Of a stretch of DNA of 64,000 nucleotides, positions 46,425 to 59,021 are shown piece after piece. The translations under genes and the position numbers were made by a program. The DNA lies in the NCBI RefSeq assembly GCF_003255815.1, contig NC_037681.1:84733703-84797702 (forward strand), written 5' to 3'. Numbering within the stretch: the first letter of the stretch is position 1; every line of letters starts with the position of its first letter. The stretch comes from Theropithecus gelada (lineage: Eukaryota; Chordata; Mammalia; Primates; Cercopithecidae). A model generated the notes under the pieces. It did not search any database and had not been told where the DNA came from. It saw only the letters and a program-made list of their open reading frames with translations.

Positions 46425-46502
46425 TACCTACTTTATGTTTGACATTGTGCTGATAACTTTATATATTATCTCTATTCCTTTCAACAACCTTACCAGGAAG
46501 AC
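46425..46502 (-). mobile_element. MIR, part split by MER2
   Basis: 'tgacattgtgctgataactt' to 'caacaaccttaccaggaag'; the continuation follows the MER2 at 46700-46790. Confidence 0.55.
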
Positions 46503-46503
46503 A

Positions 46504-46690
46504 CAGGTTGAACATCCCTAATCTAAAAATCTGAAATCCAAAATGCTACAACACCTGAAACTTTTTAAGTGCTAACACGATTCTCAAAGGAAATGCTCTT
46601 CCAAGTATAATGCAAATATTCCACAATCTGAAAAAATCTGAAATCCAAAACACTTTTTTGCCCCAAGCATTTTGGATAAGGAATTTAGTA
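46504..46690 (-). mobile_element. MER2-family element, internally short
   Basis: 'caggttgaacatccctaatc' at one end and 'aagcattttggataaggaat' at the other; 187 bp, so the middle is missing relative to the 35.3-kb copy. Confidence 0.75.
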
Positions 46691-47054
46691 AGTCCTGGTG
46701 AGGCTTGTACTCAGAACTTTGAGATTAAGTAAACTGAGTCAACTGTCCAAAGCAACAGAGCTACCAATTAGTGGGGGAGGCATCTGAATAAAGTTTTCTT
46801 TTTATTAAAGCCTCTTTCTATTATACTACCTTAGCTTTAACTTGAATGACCCCTACGTCAAGTTCATTCTAGAAAGGGAAAAACAACAAAACTAATGGAG
46901 CTCTCAGACTGAGAAAATAAGGAATGAGTCTAGTAATATGTGGCTTCAAAAAGTACAAGTTTAATAGTGATACAAAAGAGCAGAAGAAAAAGAAGTGGAC
47001 TTATAATTTAAAGACCCTTTAAACCCGAAGGAGCCTTGGAAATGGCCTAGTACT

Positions 47055-47195
47055 TTTATAAGTGTGGTCCATGGCCTATAGCAGTAGCACACCCAGAAGC
47101 CTGCTAAAAATGAAGAATCTCAAGCCCCAGTCATACTTACTGAATTAGCATATGCATTATAATATGATCCTTAGGTAATTTATACAATACATTAA
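47055..47195 (+). mobile_element. MER5A-like hAT-Charlie element
   Basis: 'agtgtggtccatggcctata', 'aatctcaagccccagtcata' and 'ttactgaattagcatatgca' follow the MER5A order. Confidence 0.7.
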
Positions 47196-47834
47196 TGAAA
47201 AACACTGGCCTGATACCATTACAACAGATGAAGACACTAACCAGGTTAAAAAAACAGTTTGCAAAGCTAGAACTCAGGCCTCTTTATTTCTCAGTCTAGG
47301 ATTCCTATGTCTTCATTATGTGCCCTCCAGACAAATACATTACTTCAAATTTCACTAACCTGAGGTCTGTGCCACAAACATTTAGAACTTAAAATGAGTT
47401 TCCATCAAATTAGCACTAAAAATTTTTATTTGTTACCATTTCATTTGGAATTTTAAGTACCCTCATGAGTTTTTTCCAATCATTTGTTTTTAACATCACT
47501 AAATGAAACATAAACATGCTATCCCTGACTACAAATAATTCTTAAGCTCAAACAGTAAGTTTCACTTCACTGAACACTCAATGTGAAAAGAGAGTATAGA
47601 AGACAGAGACTTTCCATAGGCAAATTATTTAAAGTCATAGAATCCTGGAGCTGGAAGAGACCCGATACAACTGAGATGATAAAGAGATTTCATCAGAATG
47701 GCAATTATATATATAGTTCCTGACAGTGCTGTATCAAAAAGTTATCTGAAGCTGGTTTGGGATACAGATACAGATACAGCTAGCAGCTGTATCTGCCATG
47801 GGTTGGTTCCAAAGAGGGTGTGAGTTCTGGAGTT

Positions 47835-47945
47835 ACTGACCTTGTAAAGATAAGGAAACTCAGGCTCAAAGAGGTTAAATGAAATATATAAAGTCACATA
47901 TTGAGAAGATGAACCAGAACTCCAGGTCCCCTAACTTCTGATACA
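47835..47945 (-). mobile_element. MIR fragment
   Basis: 'aaggaaactcaggctcaaag' then 'aggttaaatg' and 'gaaccagaactccaggtcc' match the reverse MIR core. Confidence 0.6.
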
Positions 47946-50873
47946 GCGGTTTTTATCCTGTATCATATTGCCTGTCCTATTTATTCAATAAAGAATATAA
48001 AATCCTTTTCATGTAATAGATAATAAAAACCAAACCAATTAGAAATGAACAGGGAATAAACACCTCAGACGGTTTTATAGGCATTATAGGATTTACAATC
48101 CTATAATAAGGACATACATGGAAGTACATTAAAAGATTTAAAATGAAGCCCACAACCTATAGATTGTATCATTGTGATCAATGAATGATCTCTGACTCAG
48201 ACTGCTGACATTCTCCCTTCATGGAGAGTTTTTCCATATGACAATTCTTCTTTAGAGTTTATCCATGATGACTCAGGGTACCTAGATGGTACGAAGGAGC
48301 CTTCAATTTAAGGAGTAGGAGGAAAATGAGGGGGCCTACTGAATCATTAGCAGCCTACTCAGTTCTGAAACTCAGCAAATCCTTTTGGAAGCCATTTTAA
48401 AGTCAGCTTTAGGAGACAAATTCTGGCTAAAGCCTTAAAAGACTAGTCCTTAAGAGCTGAACTATATGCAAATAAATAACGTTATTTCTAAAAGAGACAC
48501 AACCAAAAGGCTTTAGCAAAATCTGATCTTCTTTTTGTTGAATAAATGTCAGTGATGAATTTTTTAAAATGTCTGCTCTCAATGAAGTTACAGATCTGCT
48601 CAATGTTAAACAGTTTAAGAGCCCCTGCTCAAAATTCATCCTAGTTCCTTTGAGGAACAGACAGGGCTAGTTCAGAGACTGAATCATCCTATTTTAAATG
48701 AAAATAACAGTAAAGCAGTAAGTATATTTAAAAAGCTTTTTGATACATAAGGTATGTCTATAGGACTAGTTTCTAATTAGAAGCAGCCACTACTTTACAA
48801 AAGATACATATTTAACACATTTTCTCATGAATGATGAACTTAACTAGTTTTGTAATTTGGATGTTTTGATCCTTTAATGGTGAATTTAAAGAATGACAGT
48901 GAGAAACAATTCAAAGAAAAATCCATCATGTTAATTGTAGTCTAAAATTAAAGCCAATCAGCTTTTAGTGCTTCCAGTACATGCAGTTCATTAAATCTGA
49001 AATAAACCCAGAGGAACATGAAGTACTATGGATAGTATCTGCCAAGAACCAGAAATTCAACATTAAGGTTTTGAAGAATCAACAAAGCACTTTCAATTGT
49101 TTTCACTTATTGTTAAAAAATAAAATTAAACTGTGCCTTCTAAAGACTAAGCCAAATGATATGTTGAACACTACAATGAGTTACTAGAAAAATATCAGGG
49201 CCAGTCACTTCATACTTCATTCTTGTGGAAGGAAGAAGTTATAACCTTCTTTACCACATTACTTATCTTTTTATCTTTTCCTCTTGACTGTCAAATAGAA
49301 GCTCAACAGAAGTACAGTCTCCCTCTAAGGTCATATATGATTATTATTACACTAATGATGAAGTCCCCAATTGTTTGACATTTTTGGAAAAGACAACAAA
49401 CATCAAGAGCTGAAAATAGCTTTTGAAATTCCACTATTACTATCAAACTGCTAATTTAGGTATGTAGGTTCTGGATGGATGCAGGATTAACTCAATGAGT
49501 ATGAGTTTAAACTCACTGTTTCCTACTGTTTCCTACATTACTGAGTTTAAAAAGTATTGCATCCTACAGTTCACGTAGTTATCTCTTAGTGTCTGATGAG
49601 AGATCTTCACAACGGCACACAACAGAAATAGACAAGGAAAGTTTAAAAAGATTAAATATGGCACAAATAGGAAAAGTATTGTACTTGCCATCCACAGGTT
49701 TCTACTTTATACCCCTAATTCATTCCAAGTCTACTTTGTAAGTATAAAAATGGTAGACAAACATCGAAAACGCTGTTGAAGAGCAATAGGCATGACTAAA
49801 GCTGGTAAACGATGATAAAGAGAGCTATTGGCAGAGTAATGAATAGATGAAAGTGAGACAGGCAGGAAATGAGAAGTATCTTGCAATGCACAAGCTGAGA
49901 AGAATAACCTTGAACCTGTTGCTGTAAAAATCTACAAAGCTTAAATAATAGACTGAATTTTCAAATAATTTCTCAATTATTATTATTCATTACTATTTCC
50001 AAAATTAAGTATAGATTTTATCATGGTCATATGGTTTAAGTCAACATGAAATGTAAGATGTCCTTTAGCAAAGCAACTTCTCTTCAAATGAAAGTTGTAT
50101 TATTACTTCTATTCTCTACTTAATTTACACATTTGAGCCTTAGCTCATTAGGTCACAGACACTTAAGCACATCCAACTTAAGAGAATTATCCATAGTCAT
50201 ATTTACTGTTTTGTGAGATCCAATTTTTTCCTTTCCTTCCTTCTCTTCCTGACTTCCCTCTCTTTCTCGTCCATCATAAGTTACTCATTTATTCCACAAA
50301 AATGGAAATGAAAAACAGATTCATGATCCTACCAGTAAATTAACAGCCTGAATGAAAGCTATTTCTAAAATAAGTCACACTTCAGTATGGTCATCATCAC
50401 AGAACTTCAAAGATCGTTATGAAAAACCACTCCCACTTGTTTTTTTTTTAGATTAATCAAAGGTTTTAAAGGACTTTCAGAGTTAATGGAAAGCCCAGGA
50501 ATTAAATATGGGCTCAGTTGTTCCATGTTAACAGACTAGTGTTTAAAATACATTAAATAATCTAGTCCAGCAGCTCAGTCCTGATAGTATGTGCAGTATA
50601 CAGTAAGAGAGTCTGGCTGTCTATCTATACATACACATGCACATATACATCTACATACACTACAGGGACAAAAACTCTGAGTGAATTAAAGAACTAGATT
50701 CCTAACAATTTACTGAAAAATGTTTAAAATAGGCAGTTTTGTTAAAGTATTCCTTACACAGTTATATACTTATATTCTTAGTGGTCACTATGTAATTTAC
50801 TACATGGTAAAAGTTCATAAATTCTACTTCATGGCATTAAATTTTAAATATAATTGGTTAAAAATACAAATGA
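47946..50873. other. Intron 1 stretch, no recognised gene
   Basis: About 2.9 kb of AT-rich sequence with no firm repeat or exon. Confidence 0.45.
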
Positions 50874-51151
50874 GGCTGCGCGCAGTGGCTCACGCCTGTA
50901 ATTCCAGCACTCTGGGAGGCCGAGGCGGTGGATCACGAGGTCAGGAGATCGAGCCCAACCTGGCCAACATGGTGAAACCCCGTCTCTACTAAAATACAAA
51001 AAATTAGCTGGGCGTAGTGGTGCGCGCCTATAATTCCAGCTACTTGGGAGGCTGAGGCAGGGGAATCACTTGAACTCAGGAGGTGGAGGTTGCAGTGAGC
51101 CGAGATTGCGCCACTGCACTCTAGCCTGGTGACAGAGCAAGACTCTGTCTC

Positions 51152-51182
<31 letters not shown>

Positions 51183-51185
51183 AAA
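50874..51185 (+). mobile_element. Alu
   Basis: Full Alu with a tail of CAAAA units; flanking duplication 'acaaatga'. Confidence 0.94.
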
Positions 51186-52366
51186 ACAAATGAAAACGTT
51201 GTGCTCCCCCACCACTGGACATAAATAACAAGAAAAAGAATGGCTTTCTTGACAGGAGAGTAAAAATCACTGAAATGTTTAGTTTCTCAGGTTGGAAAAA
51301 CTGTACCTCTAAAGAATGAACTAGTATGGTAATTGTTCAAAGTAGTAATCCTACATGTATATTGTCCTGAGAGTAGATTTTTACAATCCATATTTATTGA
51401 GGTTTTTGGGGGCATTTAAACATTTAAATGAGATCCAATTTTTTCTATGCCTTTATTAATAAAGATTAAAAACAGTTCTTTAAGGTAAATCAGAATGTTT
51501 TCAAAACAACTACTAATCTGAGAAATGAAGCATGAATATAAGAAGACTTAAGAGCCAGATTCATCTCTTAACACTAACATGTGTTAGTCTTTTAGTTTCC
51601 CAAGTATATGCCATAGCGACAAGAGTTAAACAATTTCACTGCGTTTTAAATACCATCCCTTTAGTCTTGAATGCAGAAATGAAACTTACCTGAAATGACT
51701 GTTTTGAATACTTAGTATTAAGAATGGTATATGATCTTGTATGTGTGTATATGTGTGTGTGAGTGCATTTTGTGAGACCTTAAATATCCAAATGAGTATG
51801 GTGCCTTCCATACTAGTCATTCTCAGAAGTTATATACTCTTATTCCAAATGATGCTACAATTGTCCACAACATTATTAAAATTCCTTTTTGGTCTACGGG
51901 TGATTCTGACTTTTACAAACAATAACTGCCTTCTCAGACTGGATCTGATTTTTAGAAAGAGCCTCAAGTTACTTTCCATTTTCTTTCTGTCAAGATCTTC
52001 TGTGAGTCATTATCTGATAAATAACATGAAATATCACATGGCCAATCACCCCATTTTTCCTTAAAAACAAGGAGCAAATACAAAGTAATGAGCTATTTTC
52101 ACGTGTGGCTCTTAAGCTGGCTTAGAAAACAACAACAAAAATTTCTAAAAGTCTTGAGTAATGCTAGTATTGTTAAGTGTACGGCTTCCACAGTGACTAT
52201 TCTAAAGTAGAAGACTTATTTTAGATAAGTGTATAAAATATTTTTACTTTAAAGCAAGATGGACAACCAGCCCTACACAATGTAAGTCTTCTCTACCCTT
52301 CCTTTCCCATGCTGATGCTGATTTTATGTATTCATGCTCACCCTGATCTAGTGATCTAGTTACACT
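51186..52366. other. Intron 1 stretch with a consensus minus-strand donor
   Basis: No repeat was recognised. On the minus strand CAG|GTAAGT, a perfect 5' splice site, marks a possible exon end at 51690. No matching acceptor was found upstream of it. Confidence 0.35.
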
Positions 52367-52676
52367 AGTTTTTTGTTGTTGTTGTTGTTGTTGTTTGAGA
52401 CGGAGTCTCGCTCATCGCCCAGGCTGGAGTGCAGTGGTGCGATCTTGGCTCACTGCAAGCTCTGCCTCCCGGGTTCATGCCATTCTCCTGCCTCAGCCTC
52501 CAGAGTAGCTGGGACTACAGGTGCCCGCCACCACGCCCGGCTAATTTTTTGTATTTTTGGTAGAGATGGGGTTTCACTGTGTTAGCCAGGATGGTCTGGA
52601 TCTCCTAACCTCGTGATCCGCCTGCCTCGGCCTCCCAAAGTGCTGGGATTACAGGCATGAGCCACTGCGCCCGGCC
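52367..52676 (-). mobile_element. AluY-like
   Basis: Reverse Alu with (TTG)n tail, 'gcaagctctgcctcccgggt' and 'ttagccaggatggtctggat'. Confidence 0.93.
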
Positions 52677-52803
52677 GTTTTTTTTTTTAGACAGGATCTG
52701 GTTATGTTGCTCAGGCTGGTCTGGAACTCCTGGGCTCAAGTGATCCTCCCACCTCAGCCTCTTGAGTAGCTGGGACTACAGGTGCAAGTCACTATGCCTG
52801 GCT
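52677..52803 (-). mobile_element. Alu monomer, adjacent to AluY
   Basis: 'agacaggatctggttatgtt' to 'caagtcactatgcctggctc' is an older single monomer whose T-rich tail served as the AluY target. Confidence 0.75.
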
Positions 52804-53015
52804 CACCCTTGTCTTCTTGTAGTTTCTTGCAGTTGTAGGCATGCTGCCATCTCAGGGCTACTGTACTTACTATTCCCTCTGTGTATAATGTCTTGCTCCA
52901 AAAAGTGACGTGCAAGGCTTGCTCTGCTACCTCCTTCAGGTCATTATTCACTTTCTCAACTATTTATCATCTTCTCAATGAAGTCTTTTCTGACTACCCT
53001 TTAAAACTGCATCTT

Positions 53016-53312
53016 GGCCAGGCATGGTGGCTCACGCCTGTAATCCCAGCACTTTGGGAGGCCGAGGTGGGTGATCAGCTGAGGTCAGGAGTTTGAGACC
53101 AGTCTGGTCAACATGGTGAAACCCTGTCTCTACTAAAAATACGAAACTCTGCTGGGTGTGGTGGCGTACGCCTGTAATCCCAGCTACTCAGGAGGCTGAG
53201 GTAGGAGAATCACTTGAACCCAGGAAACGGAGGTTGCAGTGAGCTGAAATCACACCACTGCACTCCAGCCTGGGCGACAAGAGCAAAACTCCCATCTCAG
53301 AAACAAAAAACA
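53016..53312 (+). mobile_element. Alu
   Basis: Full Alu; flanking duplication 'aaaactgcatc' on both sides. Confidence 0.95.
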
Positions 53313-53394
53313 AAAAACTGCATCCCCCTCCCAACCACATACTCAAATCCCATTTATTCTCCCTTCCCCTTCCCTGCTTTATTTTCCTGTTTGT

Positions 53395-53854
53395 GTGTAA
53401 AACTGTTTATTAGGGGAAATTTCAAACATACACAAAACTAAAGAGGAAGTAAGAAACCTCATGTATCCATAGAGCATCTACCTTCAGCAATTTTCAATAT
53501 ATGGCCAATCTTGTTTCATCTACGTTCCTCTCCCTTTCAATATTTTGAAGTAAAAACCCACACATCACATTTTAAGTTGTAAACACTTTATTATATATCT
53601 CTAAAACAACACTTAAAAAAAATACATTCTCACACCTGAAAAAATGGACAAATCCTTTTCATTAAATATCCAGAGTCTAAATCTCCCCAATTTTGAATAA
53701 ACGTCTTTTTACAGTTAGTTTGCTCAAAGCGGGATATAACTAAGGTTCATACATTGCATTTGGTGGATAAGCCTCTTAAGTCTCTTTTAATCTCATAGTT
53801 CTCCCTCCCTCTCTTATTTCTTGCTATTAACTTTTTGAAGAAACCAGATCATTT
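53395..53854 (-). mobile_element. Old L1 3' UTR-like segment
   Basis: 'tatggccaatcttgtttcat', 'cattgcatttggtggataag' and 'cttaagtctcttttaatctc' resemble L1M-type 3' UTRs; family and orientation from memory. Confidence 0.5.
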
Positions 53855-54157
53855 TTCTTTTATTTTTTTAATTTTTATTTTTTTGAGGCAGGGTCTCGCT
53901 CTGTTGCCTAGGCTGGAGTGCAGTGGTGCAATCATGGTTCAAGGCAGCCTCAACCTCCCAGGTTTAAGTGATCTTCCCACCTCAGCTTCCTGAGTAGTTG
54001 GGACAGTGTACAGTTCATTTTTTAAAAAAATTTCTTTGTAGAGACAGGGTCTCACCATGTTGCCCAGGCTGATCTTGAACTCCTGGACAAGAGGCATCTT
54101 CCCACCTCAGCCTCTCAAAGTGCTAGGATTACAGGTGTGACCCACTGCGTCCAGCCA
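53855..54157 (-). mobile_element. Alu, older
   Basis: Reverse Alu with 'gaggcagggtctcgctctgt' and 'ccactgcgtccagcc'; short flanking repeat 'catttttctt'. Confidence 0.92.
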
Positions 54158-54204
54158 TTTTTCTTAAAACGCAATGTATTTTACTTATTTTATGGTTTGT
54201 GTCT

Positions 54205-54310
54205 TGTTATTAGAATGTAAACACCATGAAGGCAGAGATTTTAGTCTGTGAGGTATCAGCATCTAGACCTGTGACATGTAAAAGGCATCAATAAATATTG
54301 AATGTATTTG
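54205..54310 (+). mobile_element. L2 3' end
   Basis: 'tagaatgtaaacaccatgaa', 'ggcagagattttagtctg' and 'catcaataaatattgaatg' are the usual L2 3' terminal phrases. Confidence 0.65.
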
Positions 54311-57300
54311 GCATCCATGTCAAAAGTCCACTGCTCACCAACAGCAGAAATTGCTAATCACAGTAGTCTTTTCTCTTAAGTTTGAATAAGGACTCCCAGT
54401 TTTCTAAACATGGCACTCTAGGCAGCCACCACTAAACAATCAGATTTGGTACCCCAAATGAAATTTATTTGCTGTACCTGCTTTACCCCCTTCAAAAGTG
54501 TACTGTCTCTAAAACAGATTTCATTGCACCTTGTATGTTGAAATTTTAGCATGATAAATTACTGTGTTTCTTGTCAACTACATTTAAACATTTCTTAGCT
54601 TATTTTAGATAGTTTAGGGGAAAAAGAAAACTGCAGCCAAAAAAAAATAGAAAAAGAAACTGTAGAAGATGGTGGGAAACCGGGGGTATTACATATTTTT
54701 AGAATTAGCAACATCCCAAGAGACTCATAAAATAAAAATTAGCAACAAATTTTCTGAAAAGGAAGTAAATTACATGTGTGTTGAATTAATTTTTAAAAAA
54801 ACTACATGAACAGTCAAGATTAACTGGAGGACGAAGACAGATGTCAGGATTTTCCCATTTACAGGCATCAGCAACACATTCTATTTTTCTGCAACTGGTA
54901 TTTTGAGGTGTAAACGTATTACAGGGGTGATACTAGAGTACTATGTAGAACCTCAATTCTCTGAAGTGGAGTTTATGTGGCAAAAAGAATCTAAAACATC
55001 TGGTACAACATTCTGAAAAAATTGTCAATTCTTTATAGAGTCATTTACAATTCATTTCTGTTAAACTACCAGATGAAGCTCTCTTTCTCTAGGCTTATTT
55101 CTGAAGGTAACTATGCTAATTGAAAGACTCCAATCAGATGTTTATGTTTTGATTACTTTTTTCTATCAAAAAAGAAAAAATTAGAAATTCTCTGACATCC
55201 ATTCAAGAAACACTGTGCTTTCTCTTTATTACCTGTAAATTCATTAAACAACAAAAAGTATTTAGGACCTACTAAACATAGTATGTTAGGCAGTTATTTT
55301 CAACCTTTGAAGGAAAAATAGAAGTGATCTATTCAAGACAATTTGGAGAAAAAAAAAAAAAAAAGCTAGGGGCAGAACTTGAAATCATATCCCGATATTT
55401 CAATGACCAATATTTCTTGTCTTGAGGTTCCCACACATTAGTCTAGGGGAATATTCTATGGCACAGGTCACACTTAAACTAAGAAAATATAATAAGCACT
55501 CCCCTCCCCCACTACCACAAGTGTAAAAAAACTCCAAGAACCCAAATCCCTTGAAAGAATGACTTCTATTTACTTTGCTTGTGTAATATATTCAGAGGGA
55601 ATCTGGAAAAGATGGCTAGAAATCTATAAACAGAAAGTGCTAAGTGGAATTCACTGTTTATAGACTTCAACTAGAATTTTGTCCCTTATATATGAATGCT
55701 GCCAGGAAACTTTATATTGTATTATTTAAAAACATCTTCATCAGGTTTTCTTCACTTTGTTGATTTTCTTCCTTTTTCCACTGGCTTTTAAATCTGCTTT
55801 ACTCTCCTCAAAGACATAAATGTAACTTTTAGAATAACAGGACTTTTTTCCCCCCAAAAGGAGCACCTAAAGCCACCTCAGTGCCATCATATATTAGTCA
55901 TTATGAAATTTTAATATATACAGTTAAATATATTTGTATAATAAAATCATCCACAAAAGCCTTTCTAATCTAATAAATACTAGGATAGGTCTACATTGGT
56001 GTATTATGGTAAAATGTACACGTATATGTTAGTTTTCAATTCTAAGTCTTTGGCTTAAAATCTCTATCAGCTGTAGAAGCTTCTGCCTAAAAATATTAGT
56101 TGTCCACGAAGCATAATGACTATCTATAGTCCTTATCACCTGACCTACTAGAAAACCATAACGAATCATATTCTGAAATGATAGAACTCTTAAAATACAA
56201 AAGTGACATTCTGACAACCCAGAAGAGTCTGAAGCTAAATCAAACGGAAACATCCTTTGGCTTCCTCTTTGAAACTTGCCTCAATGGCATTTGGCAGTAC
56301 TAGACTAGCTTCCTACCCCGTACTTTTCAGTCATTTCCTTTAAGGGGTCTCAAAGAAATTATAAAACCTGCAAAGCCAGACTTCGCCAGTCAACACTAAC
56401 TTCTGCCTGCGGACTCCAGTGACTGAGCCAAGACAGTGTTAGTAGCTTCCTTAAAGTACAAATGTCCCCGGTAAATCTGGCTTGAAAATGCCACAGAAAA
56501 AGTTCAACATAACCAACTGCAAGAACATTTAAATGTCAATCTTAAGGAAAGGATGGATTCTCTCCCCCTACAAACTCCACTGAGGCAAATTTCCAGCTTG
56601 CTTTTTAGAAGTAAATAAATACCACTACTACTACATTACAGCACTTCTACCATGCCAATAAAAAGCTAGGTGATAGTTTCCTCTTTAAAACCTGTAAATT
56701 CACTAGATGAGACATTATAACCACTTCACTACATGCAACTTTCCATACATATAATTGTTCTACTTTCCAATTATTTATGTTAAACTCAAGATCTCTTTTA
56801 ACATACTATAGAAAGGGAACAGGTTAGAAGGCTCTGGAAAAATAAAATAAAATAACGAACATCTCACTTTCATTTTCTGATGCAACCACCAAAATCTAAA
56901 ATCTAAGGACAACCACACAATACAAAATTAAATGTAAGAGAATTTAGAGTAAGTGAAACTATTCACTGTTACTACAGTTCTGATCATTATTTACCTGAGG
57001 AAAGAGCTAGTAGAAGTGATGCTTGATTTAAATTTTTGGTACTTTCCAGTTTGGTACCGAAGAAATAAAAACTCACAAAATAAATAAGGTCCTCAGAGTT
57101 AAAGATTTTTATCCAGAACAGGTTGCTGATATAAATAAAGGAATTCATATGCTGTATTTGTACAGTAAGAACAATGTTTTGAGACATGTAAATCTGATCA
57201 CTCAGAAAATATTTTCTGTTGGCTATAAAGAAGATGCATCGTAAACTGAAACAGAACTGAACAAAGTGAACCTTTTCCACAACTAAAAAATTTTAAATTC

Positions 57301-58239
57301 ACCCTATTAAGCAAACTGAATAAAAAATTCATTTCTCCTTAAGTGTGAGAGTAATACATATTCAACACAGTAAAGGACAATGCGATTTCTGAAACAAAAG
57401 ATTATGTGCAAAGAAAACAAAGTAACATTTTGCAGAGTAAGAAAAAGTAGAGCCTGTGAACCGAAACAGATGACCTTTTCTTATCTATAAAGTATAAAGC
57501 TTCAGTTTTTAGCACAACCAGCATCTTACGAATAAAGTTCTCAATAATATTTGTTGATATACTGTTTGATGACTAAACGACAGGAATATTGTTGGTGCTG
57601 TTAAAACCAAGGCACATTTCCTTCTGTGTAGTGATTAAAATCTGTTAAATGTACATTTTTTAAAAACCTATGCCCTCTGTCCCATTCTTGCTCTCTTGCC
57701 TCTAAGAGACCTACACGTACAAAAATAAAAGTAGATGGTGACGTGACTTTATGATTTACATTAATTTCCCTACTCGAAGCATTTCTCAGTAACTCTTTAA
57801 AGGTTTTAAGATTCAAACACTATGTAAGAAGAATTATGGTTTGAACTACGTAACAATTACCTAGACATCTTTTGGACTTCAGCTAACCTGTAAGTAAAAT
57901 GAGCATCTTTAACTTTTCCACGGGGCATTTGAGAACGGGTTCTTCCTCATAAACTCTTTCATATCCTCAGATACCAGGCGCGGTAAAAGATCAAGCGTAT
58001 CCATCAGAGAGCTTTTCACGACCTCAGTTTACCCGCTTAGGGAAACGGGCGTATTGTTTCCTAGGGGACCCAGGGGTGAAATTAATTAGCGTGTTTAAAA
58101 TGCTCTGAGATCCGAAGATGAAAGGAAATGTGAAAGACGCGCGGAGATGATGACAACAATCATAACAATAAAAAGAATGACTAACTTGGAAGTCTGCGTT
58201 ATGTAAGGGAGGAAAAGAAGTTATCAGATCCGCACAAAC
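54311..58239. other. Repeat-poor DNA of intron 1 next to the PELI1 promoter
   Basis: Almost 4 kb with no recognised interspersed repeat apart from an A16 run near 55350. Exclusion of repeats just inside a CpG promoter often reflects regulatory constraint; this is inference. No exon was recognised on either strand. Confidence 0.5.
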
Positions 58240-58619
58240 AAAAGGGAAACCCACCGCCCCTTTTGTTTCTCCCATTTCCCTCTCCTACCCGCCACCCGCA
58301 GAGCTCCCCTCTCACAGCCCGAGCGCGCGGCCAGCCAGGCGCGGGGCTCGGAGTTGGCCGCCGCGCGCCCGGCTCCCGGGCGGAGGGGGAGGCCGCACAG
58401 GGCCGGTTCCTGACAAAGGCGCTTCCTCCCGCCAGGGCGCGGGATGGAGGCGCCGCAAACTCCGCTCCCCGCCGCCGCGGGGGCGCGCAGCGGGCGGGGA
58501 GAGCTAGCTGGCTGGCTGGCCGCCGGAGAAGCCACCGAGGAAGTTGCGCGCCCGCCCTCCCCGCGCCCCTCGGCGGCCCCGCCGCCATCCATCCCGCGGC
58601 GCCCCGCGGCCACACTTAC

Positions 58620-58970
58620 CGGACAATTGCTGGTGGCCGGGATCCCAGCGCTGCCCCTGAGACCCGAGGCGAGAGGGTGAAGTGTTGTGCGCGGGGAGCA
58701 CGAGCAGACAGCCCGCCGTTCCGCCGCTGCCCTCCGCGCCAGCCAGCCGAGCCCAGCGAGGGGAAGTTGACCACGAAGTCGAGCGCTGAGGAGCCGCGGA
58801 AGCAGGGAGAGGCGTTGGGGCTGCTTTGTGGTGCACTCCCGGAGGGCTGGGGACCAATTCGACCGCGCCGCGGGGCTGGCGCTGCTGCTGCTGCTGCTAC
58901 TGCTGCTGGTGGTGGAGGCGGCGGCGGCGCCCCCCGACGGTCCCTCCGCCTCACACCGCCTCTGGTTTAC
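58620..58970 (-). other. PELI1: PELI1 exon 1 (5' UTR), start approximate
   Basis: The minus strand shows a strong splice donor TCCG|GTAAGTG, with exon end 58620 and intron from 58619, inside the GC-rich block. Nothing in the exon needs to be coding: between 58620 and 58970 the minus strand has no ATG, and the known start codon is in exon 2. Transcription probably begins near the GC box and G-rich tract at 58.98-59.04 kb. The exact start cannot be seen and several starts are likely, as at most CpG-island promoters. The exon carries a CCG/CAG triplet tract. The long open minus-strand frame through here (59321-58224) is a product of high GC and crosses the donor, so I do not treat it as coding. 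Confidence 0.7.
58882..58930 (-). repeat. CCG/CAG triplet tract in PELI1 5' UTR
   Basis: In PELI1 sense the tract runs four CGC triplets, CTC, two CAC, three CAG, one TAG and five CAG. The plus strand shows CTG x5, CTA, CTG x3, then GTG, GTG, GAG and GCG x4. It is short and interrupted, so it may be polymorphic but is not an expanded allele. Confidence 0.8.
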
Positions 58971-59008
58971 TGACATACACTCCCAGGGAGGGGAGGGGTC
59001 TAACCGGA

Positions 59009-59017
59009 GGGCGGGGC
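59009..59017 (+). promoter_or_regulatory. GC box (Sp1/KLF-type site)
   Basis: The sequence GGGCGGGGC followed by C matches the Sp1/KLF consensus and lies about 40 bp upstream of the likely PELI1 start region. A clear consensus match is seen; binding is inferred. Confidence 0.55.
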
Positions 59018-59021
59018 CTGA

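Larger units (their letters stand above)
1..58970 (-). other. PELI1: PELI1 gene, 5' portion (exons 1-4, runs off the window start)
   Basis: Pellino-1 is a RING-type E3 ubiquitin ligase that binds phosphorylated partners such as IRAK1 through an FHA domain and acts in Toll-like/IL-1 receptor and T-cell signalling (family knowledge). The window holds a 5' UTR exon and three coding exons on the minus strand. The coding parts are 71, 130 and 102 nt, together 303 nt or 101 codons, and they join without a frame break at canonical GT/AG sites. The protein is about 418 residues, so roughly three quarters, including most of the FHA fold and the C-terminal RING-like domain, is encoded beyond base 1. 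Introns are about 49.6 kb (9024-58619), 3.4 kb (5511-8883) and 4.2 kb (1164-5380), with intron 4 partly present (1-1061). PELI1 rather than PELI2 is chosen from paralogue-specific residues: LFKRPKANGV, not LYKRPK, and STVHIACTPQAAK. The transcription start is not directly visible, so the upper boundary is approximate. Confidence 0.93.

Noticed and set aside
47771..47791. Short hairpin 'gatacagct-agc-agctgtatc'
   Set aside because: A nine-base stem next to a GATACA repeat; likely chance or slippage.
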